Assembly: GCA_003132125.1 (NCBI GenBank)
Contig: PKWT01000465.1
Coordinates: 884-7,731 of the forward strand
Direction: 5' to 3'
Length of the DNA stretch: 6,848 nucleotides
Origin: Micrococcales bacterium
Lineage (GTDB): Bacteria > Actinomycetota > Actinomycetes > Actinomycetales > Dermatophilaceae
Shown here: positions 1 through 4,966 of the stretch, one piece after another
How positions within the stretch are numbered: the stretch's first letter is position 1
How the letters are laid out: every line of letters begins with the position of its first letter
The notes under the pieces: generated by a model
Told to the model about the DNA's origin: nothing
The model's database searches: none
Seen by the model: the letters and a program-made list of their open reading frames with translations, nothing else
Translations under genes and position numbers: made by a program

Positions 1-447
1 GGGCCACAACGGGAGGCTGGCGCCGAGCGCGCCCGCGTACAGGCTGCACCGCAGCACGGCGCGGCGGCCCGAACCGTAGAGAGAACGGAACCACAGCGCA
101 GCGAACACCAATGGGAAGGCGGCGGTCGGCTCAGGGGAGGCCAAGGCGAAAGCCAACAGGGCCACCGCGTCCACCAGGTCCATCGCCAGCGGCGCGCTTC
201 GCCGTAGGTATCCCGCGCCCCAGGACAGCCCGAGCACCACCGCACCGGCCACGCCAACCAGCCGCATCGTGCCGTGGGCTGCGGCGAACGGCGCCGGCAG
301 CGCGATCAGAAGGGACGCCAGGACCAGCACGACGAACAGCCAACGCGTCGCTTCCTGAATCTCCCCAGGCCGGCGAACCCGCGCCCGAACCTGAGCTGGC
401 AATGGGGACAGTCGCGCGGGGACCGCCAGCGCTTGTGTTCTGAACAT
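1..447 (-). CDS. Membrane protein, N-terminal 149 residues (runs off the left edge); possibly a membrane-anchored signalling protein
   Basis: An open frame starts at ATG 447-445 and stays open to base 1 with no stop, so only the N-terminus is visible. After a basic segment of about 35 residues (rich in Arg and Pro, presumably cytoplasmic) come hydrophobic stretches near residues 36-53, 61-78, 90-104, 109-121 and 131-147, so this is a polytopic membrane domain. A short basic motif, SLYGSGRRAVLR (122-133), separates the last two. The start is supported by the Shine-Dalgarno GAGGGG (460-455) seven bases upstream. A cyclic-di-GMP riboswitch core lies directly before that. From the riboswitch, the divergent cyclic-di-GMP enzyme and the multi-helix N-terminus, I infer a sensor module that could lead into a GGDEF/EAL or kinase output domain, but no such domain is inside the window. 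The frame also stays open upstream of 447 through the riboswitch. I take that as chance because the RNA signature and the ribosome binding site both point to 447. Confidence 0.8.
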   Translation of the reverse strand, partial: MFRTQALAVPARLSPLPAQVRARVRRPGEIQEATRWLFVVLVLASLLIALPAPFAAAHGTMRLVGVAGAVVLGLSWGAGYLRRSAPLAMDLVDAVALLAFALASPEPTAAFPLVFAALWFRSLYGSGRRAVLRCSLYAGALGASLPLWP

Positions 448-452
448 GCACG

Positions 453-462
453 TTCCCCTCTC
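453..462 (-). promoter_or_regulatory. Ribosome binding site next to the riboswitch
   Basis: GAGAGGGGAA on the minus strand lies seven bases before ATG 447 (counting from the GAGGGG core) and directly abuts the 3' end of the cyclic-di-GMP aptamer. It fixes the start of the edge gene. If the closing helix of the riboswitch forms or extends, it could sequester this site. That regulatory mechanism is inferred from position only. Confidence 0.7.
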
Positions 463-540
463 GTTCGGTAGCTCGGCTGACCGCGTGGGTCCCGTGGCTT
501 TGCGTCCCCGCCTTGCAGCGAGTTTGCCCTTTCGTCGAAT
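462..540 (-). ncRNA. Cyclic-di-GMP-I (GEMM-I) riboswitch
   Basis: Read on the minus strand, the leader contains the two hallmark blocks of the GEMM-I aptamer: AAAGGGCAAAC (532-522) and GGGACGCAAAGCC (508-496). Between them, CTCGCT (522-517) pairs with GGCGGG (512-507) and is capped by GCAA (516-513), a GNRA tetraloop as the family requires for tetraloop docking. The 3' half has GACC (491-488) opposite GGTC (482-479) and then an element reading GGTCAGCCGAGCTACCGA (482-465). In the latter, GGT-AGC pairs with GCT-ACC around a bulged C, which corresponds to the family's GGTAGC...TTACCGA hairpin. The closing P1 helix is less clear: TTCG (539-536) can pair with CGAA (467-464). The aptamer ends directly at GAGAGGGG, the Shine-Dalgarno of the gene starting at 447, so ligand control of translation initiation is the simplest reading. 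No intrinsic terminator is visible. Confidence 0.88.
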
Positions 541-833
541 CCCTCCGGCCTCAACGTCGCACTGGACGACATGCACATCACGGCCGAGCATTCCTACAGA
601 TTCATAATCCACCCACTCATGCATCAGTTCATGCAAATGCTGATACTGGTGCCGCTCGAAAGATCCGCACCTTTCAAGTAGGCAGTGACCGCCGAGACGT
701 TGCAGTGAGGCGAGGTGCCACTGGCGATCTTCACCTTCAGACGGCTGCTACTGCCGACCTGGGCAAGTCCTCTGGCCGTCCCTCAGCCTCGATCCACCGG
801 TGAAATTGGTCTCGGTAGCGGGTCGTAACGGGC

Positions 834-900
834 GAATACCCTTCTGAGCAGGGAGAATACGGCTGTCGAAGGTCGTGTTCATCCGCACAGAAGGGCATTC
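834..900. repeat. Imperfect inverted repeat, 13-bp arms
   Basis: GAATACCCTTCTG (834-846) is the reverse complement of CAGAAGGGCATTC (888-900) except for one A:C mismatch, with 41 bases between. It is not followed by a T-tract, so it is not a standard terminator. It could be an operator, an RNA hairpin or the footprint of a small lost element. I do not recognise the arms as a specific insertion-sequence end. Confidence 0.55.
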
Positions 901-920
901 TCACAGTTTCCCGGCCATCT

Positions 921-942
921 TCGATGCCTGCGTCGGCATCGA
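921..942. repeat. Perfect 8-bp hairpin
   Basis: TCGATGCC (921-928) pairs perfectly with GGCATCGA (935-942) around a six-base loop TGCGTC. No T-tract follows on either strand. It sits just before the first of two copies of the palindrome CCGTACGG. The function is unknown. Confidence 0.5.
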
Positions 943-1257
943 GACCGTACGGGTTCTAGCCCGGTGTCTCGTGAGAGCTGAGGGCCTGGGGGCCGTACGG
1001 AAGGTGGCAGCGCCGACCCTCTCCCCTCGTCCCCAGCGCTTGAGACCGTGCCAACTGCTTAGCGTGACAAGTCCGAGGGCGGTGCCGGATTCAGCTCGGG
1101 CTGCGCCGGGTGTGACTTGCGGATTGAAAGGGCTATCGAGCGGTGCGATGAATCTAGAATTCTTTTTATCTGCAACATGATTCGCGCTGAATAACTTGTG
1201 TCATTGGGGGTTGTATTGAACCCAAGTGTGGACTTTTTGCCGCCAGCTGAGGACCGG

Positions 1258-1326
1258 TTGCGGCCGAGGTTTCTTGTTCAGCGCAACAGGTGGAACGACG
1301 GATCACTTTGCAGGCCGCAAACCTCG
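1258..1326. repeat. Two overlapping complementary pairs in the leader of the LRAT-GGDEF-EAL gene
   Basis: TTGCGGCC (1258-1265) is complementary to GGCCGCAA (1313-1320), and CGAGGTTT (1265-1272) is complementary to AAACCTCG (1319-1326). Each is a perfect 8-bp match, but they share bases at 1265 and 1319-1320, so both cannot form fully at once in one RNA. The pair lies 55-120 bases before the start codon at 1381. It may be an alternating leader structure or a rearranged operator. Confidence 0.45.
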
Positions 1327-1369
1327 TTTAACTGCGGGCGGGGGCGAAAACGTCCATGCTGAACGGGAC

Positions 1370-1376
1370 GAGGGAG
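1370..1376 (+). promoter_or_regulatory. Ribosome binding site of the LRAT-GGDEF-EAL gene
   Basis: GAGGGAG lies four bases before ATG 1381 and supports that start over later ones. The next methionine that could begin a conventional GGDEF-EAL protein (ATG 1825) has no comparable site. Confidence 0.65.
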
Positions 1377-1380
1377 CAGC

Positions 1381-3969
1381 ATGACAAGAGGCGACCATAT
1401 CTATGTGGGCCCGGTGGGCTACACACGCCATGGCATTGATATCGGTGATGGTCGAGTCATTCACTACGGGGGCGAACCCGGCGGGAGCAAGGCTCATGCC
1501 AGCATTCGTTACGTCACGTTGCAGGAGTTCGCGCAGGGCGGCGAGGTCAGGGTCAGGGACCACGGTGAGAGTTTCGGCCCCGACGAGGCTGTCGCACGTG
1601 CTGAGAGCAAGCTCGGCGAGCGTGACTATGACCTGTTTGGGCGGCACGGCGAGCACTTCGCGTCGTGGTGTGTCTCGGACCGCAACGCCAGCGCAGAGAT
1701 CAACGAAGCCGCAGCCGTTGGTGGATGGGGCACTACGGCTGCCGCCGCTGCAGCAACCGGTGGTGGTGCAGTCGCCGGCGTAGCTGCGTTGGGAGCCGAG
1801 CCAGGCCTCGCCGGCGCTGGAACCATGGTCAATGGGCCAGGACGCACGTGGAGTCTGCGGCGTGAGTGGTCCAGAGCGTTCACGGTCATGCTGGTGCTGT
1901 TGCTGGTGTCGGCAGCCGCCACGATCGTCGGGGTTCACGGTGTCGTCGACCAGGTGGAGGGGACGGCGGGTCAGCTCCGCCTCGAGTCCGCGACTGTCGC
2001 GGCGCTGCGCACCGATCTCGTCGACCACGAGCAGATCGCGCACCAGTTGTTGAGCGACAATCCTGTCGACCGATCGGCGTTCGTCCAACAGCAGCAGGAG
2101 ATCTCGCGTGTCTTCGACCAGGCCGCCACGATCTTCCCGACCAGCAACGGCATGAGGGCCACCATCGTCAAGGCCCACCGGTCCTGGCAGAAGGGCTTGA
2201 TGACCTTTGGTCTGTGGGGCGAACAGGTGGCAGCCCTTCACGGGAACCACTTGGTCGACAACCCGGCTTTCGGCGCGTCGAGCGATGGCACCCGTGCGCT
2301 GTTGGACGGCCTCGAGGGTCCCTCACTCAAAGCGATGGACCGGGGGCTCGCCTACGGCGCCGACCTCGAACGGATCCTCATCGTTTCTCTCGCCGGCTTG
2401 TTCGCGCTGGCGTTGGCCGTGACGGTGTACTTCCGTCGGCGGATGGTCAAGGACCTGGTGCGACCAGTGGCCAGCATGCATCAGGGCGTGTTGAAGCTGC
2501 AGGTCGGCGACTACAACCATCGCATCGAGGTCGCTCGGCGCGACGAGCTGGGCGAGTTGGCCCAAGCGTTCAACACCATGGCCGACGCCCTCCACAACAG
2601 TCACCTGGCGCTGACGCTTCGGGCCACCCACGACTCGCTCACCGGACTGGCCAATCGCGCTTCGTTGGCGGAACGCCTGACGGCGTCGTTCAGCTCAGGC
2701 AGCGACCGCAGGTCCCGGCAGGAGAGCTTGCTCTTCATCGACATTGACGACTTCAAGAACGTCAACGACTCAAAGGGTCATGAAGGAGGCGACGCGCTAC
2801 TGGTCCAGCTGGCCACCCGGCTCACCGGCTGCGTCCGCGGCCACGATCTGGTCGCCCGTCTCGGCGGCGACGAGTTCGCGATCGTGGTGACTGAAGACGC
2901 CGACGACGGCGGCTCTGTCGCCGTCGAAATCGCCGAGCGGATCCAGAACGCGCTGCGCGTACCCTTCATCGTCGGTGGAGACCGCCTGGTGGTCACCGTC
3001 AGCATTGGCGTGGCCCAGCGACGCCCCGAGACCGGCGATGCCGCCGAACTGCTGCGGCAAGCCGACTTCGCCATGTACATGGCCAAAGGCGGCGGAAAGG
3101 CCCGCTACCAGCTCTTCGACGCCCAGATGTACGACAACATGGTCGACCGCTCAGCCCTCCAGACCGACCTGGCCGTCGCCGTCACCTCCGGGCAGCTCCG
3201 CCTCGACTACCAGCCCGTTGCCGACCTGCGCACCGGGCAGATCCTCGGCGTGGAGGCACTCGTGCGCTGGCAACACCCCACACTCGGACTCTTGGCCCCA
3301 GCAGGATTCATCCCCCTCGCCGAAGAGAGCGGCGACATCGACGCCATCGGCTGCTGGGTGCTCGACACAGCAACCCGTCAAGTCACCGGCTGGCGCCAAA
3401 CCATGCCTCACTGCGACAGCCTGTGGGTTGCGGTCAACCTCTCCGCGTTCCAACTCACAAACCCCCAAAGCCTGGCGGCCATCCAACGCATCCTGGCCGA
3501 CCCCGCGGTGCAAGCCGACAAGGTCGTGCTCGAGGTCACCGAAACGGCACTGGCGGCCAATATCGACGGTGGGATCGAATCACTGAACACGTTGAAGGGT
3601 TTCGGTGTCCGCATCGCCATCGATGACTTCGGTACTGGCTTCTCGTCCCTCAGCACGCTGGCTGGCCTTCCCGTCGACATCCTCAAGATCGACCGCTCCT
3701 TTGTCTCCGGTCAATCCTCGGTCGTGCCATCCGTGCCGATGCTGGAAGGCATCCTCGGACTGGCCAACAAGCTTTCCCTGGCCGTGATCGCTGAAGGCAT
3801 CGAAGAGCCCGAGCAACTGGACCTCCTGCGCAGGCTGGGCTGCGGTGTGGGACAGGGATATCTCCTCGCCCGGCCCGCCCCCGCGCACGTGCTCGAAGCA
3901 CTGTTGGCCTCAGGTGGTCTACTTCAGCCCGGATCCACCACTGAGGTTGGTGATGTCAGCCGGTCGTGA
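1381..3969 (+). CDS. LRAT-like domain fused to a membrane-bound sensor-HAMP-GGDEF-EAL protein (bifunctional cyclic-di-GMP synthase/phosphodiesterase)
   Basis: This 862-residue protein starts with an LRAT-like (NlpC/P60 superfamily) domain (about 1-110): GDHIYV at 4-9, H17 in TRHGIDIGDG, H28 in VIHYGG, and EHFASWC at 91-97. The nucleophilic Cys expected at residue 90 is Gly. An Ala/Gly-rich linker (113-147) leads to transmembrane helix 1 (166-188), a mainly helical extracytoplasmic sensor (190-330), helix 2 (331-350) and HAMP (355-405). The GGDEF domain (about 414-575) keeps GGDEF at 495-499, an RxxD inhibitory site (486-489) and FIDIDDFKNVND. The EAL domain (590-845) keeps EAL (625-627), N686, E718/E721, DDFGTG (748-753), K769, D771, E805 and Q825. 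Both cyclic-di-GMP activities therefore look intact. Residue M149 resembles the usual N-terminus of such sensors, so residues 1-148 look like an added domain. It is divergent from the riboswitch-controlled gene and has no operon partner. Confidence 0.93.
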   Translation: MTRGDHIYVGPVGYTRHGIDIGDGRVIHYGGEPGGSKAHASIRYVTLQEFAQGGEVRVRDHGESFGPDEAVARAESKLGERDYDLFGRHGEHFASWCVSDRNASAEINEAAAVGGWGTTAAAAAATGGGAVAGVAALGAEPGLAGAGTMVNGPGRTWSLRREWSRAFTVMLVLLLVSAAATIVGVHGVVDQVEGTAGQLRLESATVAALRTDLVDHEQIAHQLLSDNPVDRSAFVQQQQEISRVFDQAATIFPTSNGMRATIVKAHRSWQKGLMTFGLWGEQVAALHGNHLVDNPAFGASSDGTRALLDGLEGPSLKAMDRGLAYGADLERILIVSLAGLFALALAVTVYFRRRMVKDLVRPVASMHQGVLKLQVGDYNHRIEVARRDELGELAQAFNTMADALHNSHLALTLRATHDSLTGLANRASLAERLTASFSSGSDRRSRQESLLFIDIDDFKNVNDSKGHEGGDALLVQLATRLTGCVRGHDLVARLGGDEFAIVVTEDADDGGSVAVEIAERIQNALRVPFIVGGDRLVVTVSIGVAQRRPETGDAAELLRQADFAMYMAKGGGKARYQLFDAQMYDNMVDRSALQTDLAVAVTSGQLRLDYQPVADLRTGQILGVEALVRWQHPTLGLLAPAGFIPLAEESGDIDAIGCWVLDTATRQVTGWRQTMPHCDSLWVAVNLSAFQLTNPQSLAAIQRILADPAVQADKVVLEVTETALAANIDGGIESLNTLKGFGVRIAIDDFGTGFSSLSTLAGLPVDILKIDRSFVSGQSSVVPSVPMLEGILGLANKLSLAVIAEGIEEPEQLDLLRRLGCGVGQGYLLARPAPAHVLEALLASGGLLQPGSTTEVGDVSRS

Positions 3970-4006
3970 CGCACGAATGCCCCTTTGACTCGAAGATTTC
4001 CTAACC

Positions 4007-4019
4007 GGAGGCGGCCTCC
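4007..4019. repeat. Small GC-rich hairpin after the LRAT-GGDEF-EAL gene
   Basis: GGAGG (4007-4011) pairs with CCTCC (4015-4019) around CGG, 38 bases after the stop codon at 3967-3969. There is no T-tract, so its role as a terminator is doubtful. In GC-rich actinobacteria hairpins without T-tracts can still terminate transcription. Confidence 0.3.
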
Positions 4020-4079
4020 ACGGGACTGAGATGACGTTGTAACCCATCTTCTTGAGCCAACCGGGCGGGCGTGGCCCCT

Positions 4080-4250
4080 TGCGTTCCGCGCCACCAGCTC
4101 AAGCTCCATGTGTCGCCCGCTCTTGGCGAGGTCAGACTGCTAGAGATCTCACCGCCCCTGCTCGATCGGTTCCTCAATCGCGTATCGGAACTCGGCCGGC
4201 GGTCCAACGGCGAAGCTGTCCAGAGAAGCCGGTCCCCTGCTGAAGGCTGC
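4080..4250 (+). pseudogene. Tyrosine recombinase (phage-type integrase) fragment, frameshifted
   Basis: One plus-strand frame (codons in register with 4071) translates around 4089-4190 to RHQLKLHVSPALGEVRLLEI followed by SPPLLDRFLNRVSE. This pattern, HV-PALG-hydrophobic-LxEI then a conserved DRFL helix, is that of the SAM-like core-binding domain of actinobacterial tyrosine integrases. The match then jumps to the next frame: GPTAKLSR (4201-4224) resembles the family's GPAxAKxxRxVLSGM helix. A net +1 shift therefore lies between about 4190 and 4201. The upstream arm-binding part and the catalytic domain (R-H-R-Y) are absent, so this is a dead fragment of about 55 codons. It marks a former mobile element. 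The assignment rests on motif memory, not on a search. Confidence 0.6.
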
Positions 4251-4284
4251 TCCACCTCGGCGCCTTTGGGGTGTCTGGCCTGGC

Positions 4285-4367
4285 GCGGGCGAGCGGCGGA
4301 GGGACCGGCCGAAGGCCGCACGCCCGGAGCCGCGGAGCCTGCGATGCGCCGGGCGCAGCCCGGCGCT
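4285..4367. repeat. Block of nested GC-rich hairpins, possible bidirectional terminator
   Basis: The strongest hairpin is GCGCCGGGC (4346-4354) with GCCCGGCGC (4358-4366), a perfect 9-bp stem around GCA. Before it are CGGCC-GAA-GGCCG (4306-4318) and the related stretch GGAGCCGCGGAGCC (4326-4339). The block lies between two convergent transcription units, so it may stop transcripts from both sides. The run after the main stem is only CTCTTGACTTCT, a poor T-tract. The GC skew and repetitiveness differ from the surrounding DNA. Confidence 0.5.
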
Positions 4368-4570
4368 CTTGACTTCTAATACAGGGCAATTCGGCAGTTG
4401 GGGAAGCACGCGACAGGCGAAGTCCCTGAAGGAAGGACAGGCTGTGTGAGCGCAGTCTCGAGCACTGGGCCCGGGCCGAGGCTCATGGGCGACCATCTGG
4501 AAGGCCGGGGCCTCCGTGATGTCCAACCGTTAACCGAAAGCGAAGATCTCCTTCCCTTGTGGGCTGGGGC
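4368..4570. other. Non-coding or decayed stretch
   Basis: I see no supported gene here. A minus-strand frame starting at 4526 begins MDITEAPAFQ, which weakly recalls the N-terminus of RelE/HigB-like killer proteins, and it sits just downstream of a broken antitoxin gene. The similarity disappears after about ten residues, so it is at best a toxin relic. Confidence 0.4.
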
Positions 4571-4809
4571 TCAGCTCGCGTTCTTTCGCAACCCGTGTTC
4601 GACGGCTCGCGGGATCCTGCTTGAAGCCGATCGGTCATCGGCCGCTGCGCGTTCGCGCACTTCGGCCAGCAACGTCTCGGGGAACCGCACAGGTACCGGC
4701 TCGCTGAGTCTGGGTCGCCGACGCACCGCAGGCCCAGGGGAACCTGATTCGCTGGATCTGCGTAGAACGCGTGCTCTTCGTCGGCGGTCAGGCCGAGCCG
4801 GTGCGTGGC
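4571..4809 (-). pseudogene. Ribbon-helix-helix antitoxin, frameshifted and without a start codon
   Basis: Read on the minus strand, the first part (about 4809-4740) encodes THRLGLTADEEHAFYADPAN followed by QVP. It is the N-terminus of an actinobacterial family I recall as RHH-type antitoxins. A one-base deletion near 4730-4740 moves the continuation to another frame: GPAVRRRPRLSEPVPVRF, then PETLLAEVRERAAADDRS and SASSRIPRAVEHGLRKNAS, ending at TGA 4573-4571. The second part has the RHH pattern: a beta strand VPVRF, helix A, a turn DDRS, and helix B. Two helix-B residues that are usually Trp and Arg are Arg and Pro, a further sign of decay. No ATG or GTG is in frame next to THRLG, so the start is lost too. 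No convincing toxin partner remains. Confidence 0.65.
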
Positions 4810-4830
4810 AGTCTCACGGTGGGGAGTGAG

Positions 4831-4858
4831 CGAGACCCGGAGGGTTTGCTGGGTCTCG
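4831..4858. repeat. Perfect 8-bp inverted repeat between the antitoxin relic and the AbiEii gene
   Basis: CGAGACCC (4831-4838) is the exact reverse complement of GGGTCTCG (4851-4858), separated by 12 bases. It lies about 110 bases past the AbiEii stop codon and just upstream of the decayed antitoxin. It could therefore be a terminator stem for the AbiE operon or an old operator of the antitoxin gene. No T-tract follows. Confidence 0.4.
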
Positions 4859-4966
4859 GCCGCATCTGCAGGTTGGGTCCTCGAACTTGGGCACTTGAAC
4901 CTCTGCTTCCCAACACCGGGATGACCATGAGGGGGTGCGCTGCGGCAGCCGCGGCGCCCGGCGAAG

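Larger units (their letters stand above)
541..1369. other. Long divergent intergenic region without a convincing gene
   Basis: No frame on either strand here looks like a protein I recognise. The open frames are short, arginine- and serine-rich, and lack good ribosome binding sites. The stretch should hold the promoters for both divergent genes. It contains an imperfect inverted repeat (834-900), a perfect 8-bp hairpin (921-928 with 935-942), the palindrome CCGTACGG twice (945-952 and 993-1000), and a locally AT-rich segment (about 1147-1240) that contrasts with the surrounding GC-rich DNA and is the likeliest promoter area for the gene at 1381. I could not assign -35 and -10 boxes with confidence. 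Confidence 0.6.

Noticed and set aside
447..640. In-frame upstream extension of the edge membrane gene on the minus strand, including the stretch MHEWVDYESVGMLG
   Set aside because: The frame runs through the riboswitch core, which is an RNA signature, and a good ribosome binding site supports the start at 447. The extension has no ribosome binding site of its own and no family resemblance.
616..775. Minus-strand frame ending with SGTSPHCNVSAVTAYLKG and a stop near 616, which looks faintly like the end of a secreted protein
   Set aside because: It is bounded by a stop about 55 codons upstream, has no start or ribosome binding site, and matches no family I can name. It could be a gene relic, but there is not enough to call it.
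875..1180. Plus-strand 101-residue open frame beginning MFIRTEGHSHS
   Set aside because: It has no ribosome binding site, biased composition, and crosses several inverted repeats. I see no recognisable domain.
1303..2250. Long minus-strand open frame of 315 codons opposite the LRAT-GGDEF-EAL gene
   Set aside because: It is an antisense shadow of a high-GC coding gene. The plus strand carries the conserved domains over the same bases.
1825..3969. ATG 1825 as the true start, giving a conventional GGDEF-EAL protein without the LRAT-like part
   Set aside because: It lacks a ribosome binding site, while ATG 1381 has GAGGGAG at proper spacing and the upstream frame encodes a recognisable domain. 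An internal start cannot be excluded without expression data.
4360..4395. TTGACTTCTAAT resembling the anticodon loop of a tRNA-Arg(UCU), a possible attachment site
   Set aside because: The flanking bases do not form an acceptor stem, D arm or T arm, and no GGTTCGA-type T loop follows at the right distance.
4870..4960. Minus-strand frame GHPGVGKQRFKCP, resembling a transposase zinc ribbon
   Set aside because: Only a few residues agree, the paired cysteines are missing, and no transposase catalytic region is nearby.
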